Shown one piece after another: positions 1 through 14,800 of a DNA stretch of 64,000 nucleotides. This stretch comes from Lytechinus pictus (taxonomy: Eukaryota; Echinodermata; Echinoidea; Temnopleuroida; Toxopneustidae), in the NCBI RefSeq assembly GCF_037042905.1, contig NC_087247.1:43127920-43191919 (forward strand). The letters are read 5' to 3'. A program made the translations under genes and the position numbers. The notes beneath the pieces were generated by a model. That model was given only the letters and a program-made list of their open reading frames with translations, did not search any database and was not told the DNA's origin. Every line of letters begins with the position of its first letter. Within the stretch, counting starts at the first letter, position 1.

Positions 1-127
1 TTCTACTACACTACTGCGTAATACCTACTATGGGTGTTCAACCTTTCCATTTTGAAACGGGGTGCTGTGTGTGTTAATGATAGTGATTATAGTGAAAGTA
101 AATGATGATATATTGTGTGTTGTATAG

Positions 128-3100
128 GCCTTCCTGCCAGCATCCTGGTATGTCATGTAGCAGGGTCAACCAACAAGGTCAAGCAAAGGAAAGCATTGGA
201 TGCCTCAGGTCAGCATTCTCTTCCACCAGACAATCCTGGGAACAACCTGAAACCGGAGAGACAACACATAATGCTTCAGAGGAGGTAAAGTTACACCTAT
301 TACACCACAGATAGTTATCCCTCATTACACATTCCATTGGATTGTAAATCACATAGTTTAGGAAAATGTAGGAGTATTGGGAATAGTAAAGATCTAGACC
401 GGTAAAGACAGGACATCAGCTAACAGAAATTGTGATTGATTCTACATGATATCTTCAACTATTGCAATGCAAGCCACACCATAACCTGTCTGAGCAAAGT
501 GCTGCTGAAAGATGATCATGTATACATCACCAAGTTAATAAAAATTTGCATGCTTCAATTTACTTTTTAATCACTATCTGTATGGTATCTTGATGATGAA
601 TTGTGGCAACATTTGGTTTCCATAGTTTAGATTGATTGAAATCAATTATGACTCTATTTCAATCAGACTCAGTCATAGAAAACCAGCAGCACCATATTAA
701 CATTTTTTATATTGTATGAGTGCTATGCACATTCTCTTATGAAGCAACAAAAAGGGCATGCTTATTGGATAAAGCTCAAGCCCACCATTGTGCAGCACTG
801 GTTTATAAACAAGGTATTCATACCTCTTCCTAGTCTGCATTCAAATGTTGAATTACTTTGATGAAGAAATTATCTAATTGATCTCTATTATTCTGGATAA
901 CACCGCCTTATTATTCTATGATGGTAACATTGCTGTGTTGGTAAATTCTTACTCTTGTTTTTGTCAAAATCTATCTCAATATCACAAAAATCAGTAAGTA
1001 TCCCTTTTAACAATGATTACCTTTTTTATTGTAATGAATGGCAAGTATGGGTTTTCTTTTTCCTACAAACAGGCCCGTGTATCATCCAGTAGCCAAGATC
1101 AAAGTGAAACCCACAGACAGTCTTCAAGCTCGTCATCTTCCTCTTCCTCCAACTCCCTCCTCCAGCGTGCTCTGGGTTATGTTCCCCTGTTTGAGCGGGG
1201 ATCCGACACCGGTGGTGCTTCGTCAGGGACAGCCCAGTCCCAAGCCCAGGACTCCCAGCCTCCTGCGGTATCAGCTCCATCATCCACGGCTGCTTCCATA
1301 CTGCTGAGGTCACAGTATATGGATGGTCGTCATATGATGAGAGATGGGGGTAGTAGGTTCCAGGCTAGGTCAGGACTCTTTAGCTGCTCTCTTCATGGAC
1401 CAGGCAGACAGCATGTTGTCTTACCAAATAGAGGTATTCTTAATATTGTCATACACACACTACTGTATGTTTACTCCAAATTGACCTTTGAAATGTAAAT
1501 ATACTGAAAGTGAAACTTAACTTACTCAGTCAGACCGCAGGTCCCTATGCTAATGAGCAAAAAGGCCAGATTCATCCAAATCATCTCGTGGCTGAATCCT
1601 CCTCCTTGCAAAATCTCATGATTCGTGAGATTTTCTTTCTCTAAGAATTTACCTGTTTTATCCACAAGTTAAATTAAATATTATTGCACCATCGGATAGA
1701 GTAAATGTTACTCTTTCATATTGGTCATTTATTTTGTATACAATATTTTGTTAAATAAGTAAATTTCCGGCCTGAAAATGTGCCTCAAAACTGAATTTTC
1801 TTCCTCTGTTTTCTTTTGCAAATTGTGCAAAACTTTTTATTTTGAGCCTCAATGATATCTATATCACCATAAAGCTGAACTTCTGTACTTTATCACAAAG
1901 CCACTCTTGATATGCGGCACCTTTTAATCGGGTCAAGATCACACTTTTCCCACCAAGGTACAAGACGAGATTTCTGAAATTTTGTACTTGCATGAAATCC
2001 CGAGTTCTGATTGGCTGGATAAGGTTCACATAACAACAGGCGTGGGGTATTTGAGGAGATTACCACATGGGAAGTGTGACCTTCCCATGAACCCAGGCAC
2101 TGGAACCATTGGAATTTGCCAATGTGTGGTCTCTTTGACCAATCAGAGTGCAGTATTCTTGTTTTCAAGCTGCTTTATGTACTTGGCAAATGAAAAGTGT
2201 GATCTTGACCCGATTAAACAAATTCTTATTTTGAAACCTATATCATTTTAAAGCATACTTATTCAGCTTTATCATGATCTAAAAATCATTTGGGCTCAAA
2301 CAAAAATAAAGTGTGAAAATAATTATTTTGTGGCATATTTTAGATCAAAATTTTAACCTATATTACAAAATCTTTGAATAAATTCAAACACATGACCTGA
2401 AAGAATGATTCTTCTTCTTTACAATGATACCAAATTCATGAAATTCGATGCACAATTCGAGCAGCAATGATCGAATGAAAAGAGGTGTTTTGGTCCGCAT
2501 CAAGCTCATTAAATATGCAATACATCTCAAGTCATGAATATCACTTGGATGAAAGAAGCCACTTTCTTGGGACCTGTCATCTGACTGTACTGGTTGTACT
2601 AGGCCTTGTAAAACTGAACCTTTTTCAGTGACACTGTGTATGTGGTGCTGACATGCAGCACTCATTATCCAGGAAAGAATGCAAAACACGAGCAATGAAA
2701 AGATGAATGAAGTAAGGTATGGCATCGTATTGCACTTTCATTGAATCAAGTCAGTTTATATAGCTGTTTTTCTTACATACAGATTCATTTCATGGGAAAT
2801 GTACGAATTCTCTCTCTACATGTAAGTTATAGATAATTGATAATGATGAAAATAGCTTGACTTATTAAAAATTGTTATGATCCTATGATCTCTAGTTTTA
2901 ACTGGGGTAGTGTAGATATCATATATATTGGCAGTGAACTGTTAAGAGCTTTTGTTGCATGTGATTAAAATGATTTTAGGGTTGATCTTTGGTTTGCTAA
3001 CTTTATGCCTTTATCTCACAGGTGACAAGAGAGGACACGGCAGTAGAGTACACGGAAGCCAACAGATTGGACACCAGCACCATCACCACTTCCATCCCCA

Positions 3101-6100
3101 TCATGTTCATCCTCACTCCTCGTCCTCTTCCTTAACATCAAATTCCTCATCTTCATCATCAGCTCTCGGTCAGCAGCATGTCTCTGGTCCTGCGAGACCA
3201 ATACCACACAATCCTTCACACTCCATACAACAACAACAGCAGCAGCAGCAACAACAACAACTGAATCAACAACAGCAGCAACAAGCACAGCAGCAGCAAC
3301 ATCCAAGTGTCGGTTCACAGGTTGCGAGTCCTGCTTCTCCTCCGCCAGCACCCTTCCATATTCCTGGTACCATGCCAGGTACAGGCCATGTTCAGCACCC
3401 TAGACCACACCCCCTTCAGCTGGTAGCCGAGATCCAGCTACCTCAACAGACCCCATCGGCATCTGTTACCCACCAGCAGCTTAGACAGAGACAGCAGTAC
3501 TTGGTGGAGTTACAACGAAGGTGTCTACAGGTCCAGCCAGTCCAACAGGTGGCACACAGAGCATACCCACGCACCAGGCCTCGTATGCCGGAATTAAGCT
3601 TTCCTCCAGACGTGTTGCCAAGACATGTTCATTGTCAGCAACAGCAGCAGCAGCAGCAACAACAGCATCAGCAACAACAACAGCAGCAGCAGCAACAGAA
3701 TGACCCTGACCAAACTGCTCAGTCGCAATTGCCTCCCGAGCAGTCTCGTCCCCGCCCCGAACAGATGAATCAGCAACGACCAACGTTGGGTACAACAAGG
3801 GAGCTTCCAAGACCATTTTGTCATCCACCACCAACAGCAAGACAACCAGTTCTTCATTCACAAAGGTTTGCACTGTAAATATATCTTGTATTTTCACTTC
3901 TAAGTATTTACCAAGGATACATTATTTTTGTACAGTGGTCAAATGTAGAGATTGCACAGTATTATCAATGCATTTTACTCTAAACATCTCATTGATCCTT
4001 TACTATTATTCCCTTGACATGAGTTGGTATAGAAATATGTAGCCTAAAGCTGGGCTGTATATTTGTGACTCAAGGAGCTATACAAACTAGGAAATGTTTC
4101 AATTCCGGAAAAAAATAGAAATGCATGGAAGCCACATATTTGAAGATCAAGTTTTAAATTACCATTGTAAGTCTTACATTATATAATAGGGTTGTAGGGT
4201 TATTATTGATCAAGCAGTTTTGAATTATTCATTATTGTACAACAGGGAGACTGAGCTTGGTACTGGAGTTGGCCCAGATGGCAGGCAGCATCAACATCGT
4301 CATTTACATCATCACCTTCACCACTATCATCACAATGCACCCCACCCTCACCTTCATACACCAAACATGTCTGGTACTACAGTTGCTCCTCTTATATCCA
4401 ACTTGGTAAGTGCTTACTTGATTCAATGAATATCACTTGGCATGGCTCCAGACTTCAGAAGCATTGGCAAAAATGACCCCCGTGACTTGATTCAATCACC
4501 CCTTCATTCTTGCAACAAATGGTTGATATTCTTTTCAATTAACTCGGTTCAATTTAATTCAATTCAGAATTGCCTAAATTTGGGTGGATATGGAATTCAC
4601 TGGTTTTTAGGGGATGTCAAATTAGATATTTCACTTAAAACAAAATATATTTCATAGTGTGATTGCAGACCACAGGACCACAGGTGCCTTCTTTGACAGT
4701 GCTATTCAGATATATTTCTCAAAATGGTCAGAAATGATTGATTCAGTATTAAGAATATACATACAAATACTTTCCACTCATTCTGAAATAGTAGGAAAGA
4801 TTGTAATTTGATTATTCTTTGCTCGTTATTCGATATGATTTTCCCATTTTTGTTTATAGTTTTACTACACACACCTGTAGGATATTCTGTTGCTATCTTT
4901 GAGCAAAGTCATTATTATTTCATTTTTAAAACAGTTTGGAAGTTTGTGCCAATTATTCATCATTGGCTCTGCCTTTTTACAACGTTAACAGCAAATTTGG
5001 TGTTGACATTAGGATACAATGTGATTTACCAATAATAATATTTTTATAATTTTATATTATTTTTGTGACTATCCCACAGCTGGTACCTGATATTCCCCCT
5101 ATCCATACTGGTCATCCGTTCTATGCCCAAGCTCATCCACTCTCTGTTATGAGAGCTCTGAGGGTTAGCCCTATGTATGAGGTAAGATCTATTATTGCAA
5201 ACTTCTCATCTTATTCTTGCCGAGATTCAGCGGACTGGAGTTTCTAAAAATTATTTTGTTAATACAATCCATTAAAAAAATGAAGAAGAAAATAGCAGTT
5301 ATTCTGAAAATGTAATTCGATGCGTGGGGATGTCTCATAGACCCGATTTTAAAGGAAAGGTTGCTCCAGTGTGAAAATAATTATAAATTTAAAAAATATA
5401 TACAAGACTGAACAACATACCATGACATGACAGATAAATTTCAAGATACTGATAGGCGTGGGGAGTGTGTGTATAATAAAAGTCAGTGAATGCTATATAC
5501 ATGTATGATTGGTTATGTATTGCTTAGCGATTTGAGATAATATTTGAGTCTTTTTTTTTTCTTTTTTTGCAGGAGTTGGTTCAGTTAGGGGAACACCTTG
5601 GCCAGGTGAACAGAGGAGCTTCCAGGAGCATCATAGAGAGAAATACCTTACCACATAAATATAAGGTGAGATTAAAATACATTTAAGATGGACTATATTT
5701 ATTTTTGCATTAAAGTTCAGCTCATTAGTTACAGGTTTGGGAATTATTGTATTGATCAAGATTTCACTCCCTTCCCCATTAATGGAAGCAGCAAACACTG
5801 TTTTATGCCAATCTACCCCCGAAATGGACCAAAATGAAAAATCTGGAATATATTTCAAATAAATGAGAATAAATATTCCTACTGACAGAAATGCACATAT
5901 TGGACCACTGAAAAATGACAGCTGTCCAAATATCACAGCTGTTTTTTTTTTTTTGGGGGGGGGGTCATATTTTTTATGGATCTGAGAGCAGTCCATGTTA
6001 TTCACCTGTGATATTCTTTCTGAATAAGATGAAACGAACTCGAAAACGCACAATAATTGTCTTCCTTTCACATCAGGAATTTCCTTTTGAAATTAAACCC

Positions 6101-7029
6101 AGAATTAGAGCTCACTAGGAAAAATCTGTATATCAATCCCACTCAAATATCAAGAGTGATTCGAAAGGATGGCAGTGTTCATAATCACTAAAAATAGAGG
6201 ATGTTTTTATAGTTTGCTGTGGGTAGATTGGATTATGTTATCTGTACCACCATGCAAATCTTCAACATGACCAGGACTTGAACTTGACAGGTGTACACCA
6301 CATTAGTAAATGGATCTCGTGAATAATGTCTCATTGTTTTTTGCAGGCCCGTCATCCTAAGGAGAGTGACAGTAGTCAGGAAACGGGTGAAGTGGAGGGA
6401 GCAGCAAAGATCTCAGATGATGATATGGAGAAATGTACCATATGTTTATCGTTCTTTGAAGATGAAGAAGAAGTCAGGTTAGTTCATCACTTAAATTTTT
6501 TTTTGTGGGGGGGGGGAGGGGTGGGGAACTTTGATGGGAGGACTGCAAATGCTTTCTTCCCCCTCAATCACCTTCAGTCAGTCACCCTAAACTTAAAAAA
6601 CAGTTGTCAATTTTCCTGTAATTCTTGGAAATCTACCAGGAATGTTTTGAAATTTGATTGTGAATGCTCGCTTTTTTCTCTCGTATTATGGTCTCACTTT
6701 CTAATAATATTTAAAGTGAAAAGAGAAATAAACCTGGGAAGGGTGCCTAATAATACCATGTAATTTACCAAATTTTGAATGAATATAAGAGGGAAAAAGA
6801 GCCTGTGTACAGATGAAATTTCCCCCTGAATATTTAACTTTAAAAAAAATGTAATTTTATCTGTATGTAATGAATTAACTACAAAGAATTTCCTCTTTTT
6901 CTATTGAATAGACGGCTTCCTTGTATGCATCTTTTCCATGAGGAATGCGTGGATCAATGGCTGGTTACCAACAAACGCTGTCCTATCTGTCGAGTAGACA
7001 TTGAGACTAGGATGCACAAGGAAGTCTGA
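128..7029 (+). CDS. RNF111: Arkadia/RNF111-type RING-H2 E3 ubiquitin ligase, 5' partial
   Basis: Exons seen: 128-284, 1073-1433, 3022-3865, 4246-4405, 5080-5181, 5573-5665, 6347-6477, 6912-7029 (stop TGA 7027-7029). Phases join throughout and give 654 residues; the start lies upstream of the window. Order: Ser-rich region, His-rich stretch, two poly-Gln tracts (about residues 242-268 and from 378), a second His-rich stretch (exon 4), then the conserved C-terminal block. That block has VNRGAS at 553-558 and IIER at 561-564, matching the NRGA/TIER segment of Arkadia-class ligases, then a RING-H2 at 602-642 with spacing C-x2-C-x14-C-x1-H-x2-H-x2-C-x10-C-x2-C. The tail IETRMHKEV is close to vertebrate ARK2C/RNF111. 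In vertebrates Arkadia is nuclear and ubiquitinates SKI/SnoN and SMAD7 to raise TGF-beta/Nodal signalling; that role is family knowledge. RNF111 and ARK2C cannot be told apart without the N-terminus. The first two window exons are weakly conserved and less certain than the last five. Confidence 0.9.
1924..2217. mobile_element. 294-bp palindromic MITE-like element in the RNF111-like intron
   Basis: Terminal inverted repeats at 1924-1949 and 2192-2217 match over 26 bases (core CGGGTCAAGATCACACTT). Weaker complementarity continues inward. It has no coding capacity and lies in the intron 1434-3021. Confidence 0.7.
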
Positions 7030-10000
7030 TAGTTATGGCTCTTATAACTCTAGGAAGCAGAAGAATCTCTTGTTACAGGTGCTCTGCATGATGCCAGCTG
7101 TATAAATCACCGATGGGAAGTGATGTTGAAGTATCATGAGAAGAACCATCTTGCACTATTTTGTGTATATCTGACTTTGACAGCTGTATCAGAGACTGAA
7201 ATGGTTTTATATTTATTTACTAATCCTGTGGATATCCAATTTTATTATTATTTTTAGAATAGGGTTCATGATTTTTTGATTGATTTTACTTCATTTAATT
7301 TACATCTTTTATAAATCCTCTTTCTAAAGCCAAGATATTACATGATTTTAATTTTTTTTTTTAGAAAAAAAATCATAACTGGACCCTCAGCAAACTCTTT
7401 GAAATCCTTAATTACCTAGTGTTTTTTTTAAACAAATTTCACTGCCATATCTTCATATAAAAGTATAAAGTATGTTCTGTATAATTTGCTTACTGTATAT
7501 AATGAAGTTGTATTTTTTCCATTCTACCTTATCCCCAACTATTTACAAATCCATTTACTTTGATTTTGTGAACTAATCTTAATGGCTTTATCATTTATAT
7601 CATATTCACAGGAGATACAAGTTTGTAAATATTCATGTTTAGTTAGTTACAGTACTCAATAAAACTTTATAAGATGTGGGATATGACAGGTTATCGCCAA
7701 GGGAAAATGGAATTGTATATTTATATTTTGGAATTGCTTGGTTTGATCATTATGATTTCATTAACATAATTCATGTAACATAAGTGCATGCTGTCATATA
7801 GGCTTATTATGTCTGTATGAATTATTAATTATGTAAAGAATTAAAAGATGTTTGCTTGATCTTTTATAAAATAATATATATGTGTATATCAGGAAGATTT
7901 CATTCCAAATTTTGTCATCTTCTGTACATCTGCAAAGAGATTCAACATTGTGATGACTAGAAGCAAATATGCTAGCTCGTCTCTGCATTGCACATTTGAA
8001 TTATGTTATTTGAAGGTCTGTTGAAGAATAATGGTATTACAATGTCCCATAGACACTGTGAAATAAGTGAAATATGCTCACTTAACTAGATGCATTGTGA
8101 TTTTGTTTTATAAGTGGAGCTTGCGGCTCATGGATTGATTGTTAATCTCTGTCAATTGTAGAAAATATCACCACCACAAAGATGAAATATAGAGTGCAAT
8201 AGTTAGTATCTTTTGATTATTTTTATTTAATATTTTTTTTAATAGGTTTTGGTAAACACATGTAGAATGCACAGCCATTATTGTTTCAAGGGCCTGTCAA
8301 TTACCCTTACTTTACCAGGGAAAGTCCTGATTTAGGGATGAGAGAGATAAATTTTTAAATTTGATAATCTCTTGTCCTTCAAATTTGTTTTTTTCGTCAA
8401 AATCTCTCTTTAACTTGTTGAAAGTCCTCATTTATGGAGCATTCTCTATTTTTATTTCCCTAATTCTTGGCCTTCTGTGGAGCATTTAATCAATGTTTAT
8501 CAGATGACACAAGTTGTCAGATGTGACAATTAGACATGATTAGCTGAAAAGTATAGGTGTTTGACTGTAACTATGGTAACTGTCAAATAACATACTTTGT
8601 GGGAGAAAAAACCAACAAGTCATTTCATGAACCTTCCCCACATTAGACATTCATGGATGTTCAAAATGATTTTTTTTGTGTGTGTGAAACCATTAACGAT
8701 AGGAAAAGAATACTTTGATATTGTCCTAATTTGCTTAAATCCAGTGCCATTGTAAATTTTAATTCATTTGAAAAGCTGAATCATTTATATCACTTGTGGG
8801 CGTTTATCACATAAGAAAATCTCAAGATGTGTAGTAGAAGGAAATTTAAGTCCTTTCTGGAACCACTAGTTGCCATCAGTTTGAAATATCTCTTAGAGGA
8901 TGTGTCATAAACTTATGAGATCTTTTGTGTGGGTCGTTAGAAACTAGTGGGCCATTTCACTATTAAAGTCATGCTTGAGCACCAACTCCAACATGGTATT
9001 TAACACTAAATCTCATTGGTGATTATGCAGTAATAATCTTATGATCACCTAGCACAATATGATGATTATGAAGTGCAATCTGACCAATGAGGTGCTGTGT
9101 TGTATACCACACAAAACTCATATAATCAATTTGTGATTTTTAAGTCGTACATAACTCTTTGTGAAATATCCCTAGATCCCAATGAAAGTACTCAATACAG
9201 TTCAAGAAAATCTTGTCAGGTTTTTGGATACATGTCTTCCCTGTAATATCAAACACTATAACTGCTATTGTTTGAAATAGAGTTTATTTAGTTTATTTTT
9301 TTATTTTTTTTCTCAAAAGTGATTTACAAATTGCTGCTCCAAGATATCATCAAATTAATTATTTTTTAGACAGAGGTAATAAACCCCAAGTTTCCCATAT
9401 AATGCAGATTAGTCTTTACAATGAATTGAATAGAAAACTAGTAATGCTTTTGATACCAGTGCAAAAGGACATCTTCTTGTAAGCAATCAAAGTTTTACCA
9501 ATAACAGTTCATTGGAATTCTCAAGGTATCTTTCACAGCAAAATTGTAATAACATTAATTCTCATTTATTTGGGAGTTGTGAAATACTAGGGATCATTAA
9601 GTTTGGTCACAATTTGTACAATGGTTATAAGACATTTTGAAATACTGGGAGATTTACAATTGACAAATTTATTGGAAATTCCCTGAATAGTGGTTATCGA
9701 GGTTCTCTCCTATCTATTGATATCAAAAGTACAGAAATTACATAGCAGAAGTTGTCACTAGGCAAAATTTATCAATTAACCTTACTGAAATTGTGTACTC
9801 ACTACCCTCATAATATCAATTTGAAGTGACTAGATCTGTAAAAAAAATATATAGATTTATATGAATAAAACAATACTGATCCATGTTTATAATTAATTGT
9901 ATTTCATTGAAGATATTACAGAAATCAATAGTATTATATTATTTATGCTATGTAGTGATATGGCTAGATGGTATAAAATTCCCCTCTGCCAAATAAAATC

Positions 10001-11843
10001 CTCCACATTTAAGAACTTAAGTTCATTATCTTTTTAATTTTGTGAGAAAATACTTGTCCTAGTACTTGTAACTTATTCCAATTTATTGCTTTGTAATATC
10101 AATTTGTAATATTTTGTGAACATTCATCCTGTAATAACAAATTTAAAATGAAAATCATTATAAATACAACCAGGTAGTGCACATATAATGGACTCTAAAC
10201 CAAAGTAAGCATGTATAAAAAGACAGTATTATGGTAAGAGTGTAAGTCAATTATAATTTAATTCATTAATTTTGTCTCATACTCCTAATACATTTCATGA
10301 TTTCTTCCATACAGTATACATCACATTTATTTCAACATTAATTCACTGTTTGTGTGAAGTGACATCCCCCCCCTCGTACTATCTTTCTTGGTGAAAAGTT
10401 ACAGATAAATGCGTTTATTGAATCTTTATAACATTGTAGAAATGTGGTGTGAATCACCTTTTGTGTTCATTATTATTTTCATCCAATTAAGAACAACATA
10501 TCTAACTGATGTTTGAATTTTATTTAATACAAACACCACACATAAGATCAAGTATTTACCCTATACACATAAAGATGAGTGTTGAAGATAGTATGGTTTT
10601 CCCATTTTTATTCCATCATATTTATTCCATCATAATTCTATTTCTTTGTCAAAGTTAGAATGTGCAAAATGTATTATTCTACCTGCACAATCATGGCTTG
10701 AGTACATGAACATGAATCATTGGGATTACAGAAATGAAAGAAGATAATAAATTAGTCATTATAAATAGATTCATGTTTGTATTTTGTGTCTCTACTCAAA
10801 CGTGCATAAACATTGAAAGTCAGCGGAAAGGTAAGTCTATTTTGTCAACTGGTTAAAATGTGTCATAGAAGTCATTTTAACACATACATGTACCCTAAAA
10901 TGAGTTGTGAAGGTATATCAAATCAAATCTCCATTGGTTAGAATTACCAGATAGGTGTATGAAGAGTTAACCTACCTTTGTGTATTTAGCTATTGTGACT
11001 GTTACAGAATTTCTCTTCATATCTATTACAACTCAACTCTATTCAGAAATAAGTAAATCATAATCATCGGTGAAGGTGATGGGCAAACTCACTTTTGAGG
11101 CAAGCTGGATGCAGCTATCTTTCTGAAGCGAAGCTTTATTTTGTGGAAGTGTATTTGCTGAAATAAATGGATGGCATGATGTTGGTTTTATATGCCACAC
11201 CTCATTGACATTACAATCTCAAATCTACATTGATTATGAACCCTCAAAAATTAGACCTAGCTATTAATTTTCTTGCAAAAAGTAGTCATGGATTCAATAA
11301 ATACAGTCTTATTGCAAACATCAATATACAGAATCTATTCATTGACATTGCTGTATGAAGTTTCATACAATCAATTTTCAAGCTATTAGTATTACAAGCT
11401 TGTACAAATACAACATACAGAATGCCTCTGGCACAATTTAAAGACTTTCCTAGCAGTCCATTAAAATTGTATTACATATGAAAGACTATTTAGTAGTAGG
11501 CTGAAAAGCAAATTGTTTTCCCTTAATTTCAACAATAAGAGCCCTATGAAGGTGTCTTGAAAGAGTCGTCATTTGAGGGCGGGGGTACTTTAAGAAGACT
11601 TGCCTTCTGAAAAGCTCTCCTCCAGGGGAGATGTGTTCCAGGAATGCTGGAATCGTTTCAAGGGGTAGTTGTCCTCTTACACTTCCAGTCATCTTATAAT
11701 AAGACCGTTCATGCCAATGGTAATGCAGATCATTCATAAAAAAACTTCATGAAACCACCTCTACAGAACCAAAAGCCTGTCATCTCGTTGAAAATCAATG
11801 TCAAAATTTCAAAGTTAATAGAATACAGATTTTAGGCATGATT
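7030..11843. other. tail-to-tail intergenic region with 3' UTRs
   Basis: No coding exon was recognised. The left part should be the 3' UTR of the RNF111-like gene and the right part the 3' UTR of NTAQ1, which runs leftward. A minus-strand AATAAA (TTTATT at 11135-11140) could end NTAQ1. Weak inverted segments near 8490-8600 and 8935-9175 look like old small foldback repeats. Otherwise it is unique AT-rich sequence. Confidence 0.55.
7658..7663 (+). promoter_or_regulatory. candidate polyadenylation signal of the RNF111-like gene
   Basis: A canonical AATAAA lies 629 bases after the stop codon in non-coding AT-rich sequence. Another AATAAA is at 9864-9869, so a longer 3' UTR is possible. Transcript data would be needed to choose. 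Confidence 0.4.
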
Positions 11844-14800
11844 TCAGCTGTTTGAGTCCTTGAACTTTGCTGTGAGCTCATTCAGGGTCATGACCTCTCC
11901 ATGACCTGTCCCTTTCTCCATGTTGATGAAACTATCTAGATTCATTGTTGTACCTGCACACAGTGATATAGAGAGACAAAAGAGTAAAAAGAGAAAGAGG
12001 AAGGGAGAGAAGTTTAATATGGAAAGAGGAAAGATAAATTTAAATCTGACATGTCCATATCTTTTGTATAGTTTAAGTTAAACTTTCAGACAAGATGGAA
12101 CATTTATTCTTACATTGGATAGTTAATAATAAAAAGTATTTGTAAATGATGATTTGTCTCCATTCTATCACTTCATTTCCAATTACTTTTATATTGTGAC
12201 CATATCACTCTGGGTTACACACTATAATAGTCATTATCAGATGCATTTTAAACTGTAAATTAATCTATTTTGTTCAGTAGATCCAACAATGATAAATAAA
12301 CAAAGCTCCTTGTTCTCATTTACCTTGAAATAAACTTTGTTACCATGTATTTCTCTTTTGAAGAATTAACTATTTGGTTTAAAGAAATGTACCAAGACCA
12401 AAAAGAGATAAAAGAAAATGAAAGAATTACTTTTACCCCCAGTGGGGTCAATTTTATTGAAGAGTGGACATCATCCAAAAGAATTTAAAAAACATGGAAA
12501 AGGGTGTATTTTTCAGGGATAGGCACAGAACAGTGTTAAAATGAGAAAAAGAGAGAAAAAAAATCATAATTTAAAACGTGGAAAGGGTAAGTACTTTGCA
12601 CAAGCTGCAGGATCTATAGTTACAAGATCCCTGAAAAAATCTTATCATGGCATCTCAATAAAAAGTACAATAAAAAGTCAAATTCAAAATGGAATCCCAA
12701 ACCCCATCTCAGACCTAAAACCCACATCCCCAATACTATACACACAGTGGAAAGTGCTTGTAAAACAAGAGACTGAACAGCCTGGTTTAGGGTATGTCCA
12801 AATAATAAATGAAATCACTGTTTATAGTGTAAAGATTGCAAATTTCGGATGTCTGGACAAATTCTAGCTTTAGGGTGCCCTAGCGGCCTGCCTGGGATTC
12901 CTCGTTTAGGGTTCTTTTTCAAGGATGATTCTCGGAGATGCTGTCCACTCTTCAATGGAATTGACTCTCCTCCCCCCCCCCCATTCCCCACAGGCTCTTA
13001 CCATCTTTTGCCACGATGCAAGGATGAGAAGGAGGGGGTGTCCTCCATTCTCCATTCTCTTTCTTCATATGTGATCGATCTGATGCAAACATATCTAGGA
13101 ATTCCTGGGCAGGAACTACCCTGAAGAATCTATATAAAAAAACAAATACAGGTACATGTATATGTATTTTGATAGAAATTGGGTAAAGATGATCTGGGGC
13201 CCGTAACACAAAGGTTAGCAAATAATCACTAATTTGAAAGAACAATTCTGATTGGTTCTTAGTCAGCCTACTAATACGAGATGCGCATGCAACAATGATC
13301 TTGATAAGCCATTGCTTTCAGCGATTAATCACTAAACTTTGTGTTACGAGCCAAAGGATAGAATATTACCACAAAAAAAAAACACTAGATTGGGAATTGT
13401 GATATCAATATCTGGTAAGTCAACATAATCAACAGTGTAGTACACTATCAAAGACAATATAACACTTTATATTAATTATGGAAAACCGATTGATTGGATC
13501 AAAGCACATCATGCGATTCAATACAATCTCCAATACCTTTATGCAAATGAGCAAGTTTTTCCATTGAGGGTCACATCTGTTATCACAGTCCATAGATAGA
13601 GTGTCAATTTAATATGGATGATGCATCTTAAACAATGAAATATATTTTTATTTCAATCCATTATTTGAAACTTCTGCTGAATTTATTAGTAGCATTTAAT
13701 CGCAGTTCTTCCTAGATAAAGTCCCATTACTTTGTATTATCATTTCTTGTTTTCCTAATGCTGTACACTTCTCTGAAGCATATACACTATTGAGTCTGGT
13801 TATTAAAATGTAAAAGAGGTACCTGAAATATTCCTGCCTAAGAACATCATTGCTACGGACTGCCACAGTCACATACTCCTCAAAGTCAATAGGGAATGGT
13901 AACACAGTATCCATATCATAAACTTGACTTCCACATGATGCATCCATGTGAATGAGGATCACATGGTAATCCTACAATAGAATGAGATCATTTTTTAAAA
14001 CAAAACAAGATCATTCACAAATAACAAGATTATATGTATTTACAAATGCAACAATAATATTTACCAATAACATACTTTAGAGTATTTACAAATAAAACAA
14101 TGATTTTTTTTTCTTTTCACAAATAATCTTGATTATTTACAAAATCACTAATAAATAAAGCTCAGGAGTTATCCCTTCAAAGTTATCATAAAGTCTAAAA
14201 ACTCGTTCTGTAGTCTGTCCTTTTAGTTCTATTCATTTAATGGTCATTTGAATGCCCTTATGTAAACAAAAAGAAAACAACATGAATTCCTGAGTAATGT
14301 TTGATTATGTCTTCACTTGAAAGTGATTGTAATCATCCTATAACTTATGGCTACCTAATGACAAAATCCAGAATTGAAACATCTGGGTATTGTAATTCTC
14401 TTACAAACATTCGCACCAGGACAAGGCTTTCCCCTTTTTACCCATTTCATAGTAAAATATGCCTCTTCTATCACCTGATTTATATGTTCCATTTATTTAC
14501 TAAATACGTTCATAATATTGTGATTGACAAAACCCTGGTAACAAAATTACCTGAAAATTGAGTCATTTTCACATAACAAATTTGTCATATGAAGTCATAT
14601 ATGTTTCCTCATATGGAATTGCCAAAATATTTCATGAAATGATTAACAAACATGACTTTACTAACCCAAACTACAGGGAGTTCTCCTTGACCACTTGCTT
14701 TCTGCATCCAAAGAGGGACCTGAAAAAATACAAAAAACAAACTGTGAATGTCTAAATATAACACATCAATCATCACAGTCTCCTTTCCCCCAATTGCTGA

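Noticed and set aside
1038..1307. Alternative Pro-rich frame in RNF111-like exon 2, which joins in phase with another open frame of exon 1
   Set aside because: That frame hits a stop before the exon end. The Ser-rich frame runs to the donor and joins exon 3 in phase.
3016..3351. Minus-strand Val/Ala-rich open frame opposite the poly-Gln exon
   Set aside because: Reverse complement of CAG/CAA repeats in a real coding exon.
11486..11737. 83-codon minus-strand open frame downstream of NTAQ1
   Set aside because: No recognisable homology; most likely NTAQ1 3' UTR.
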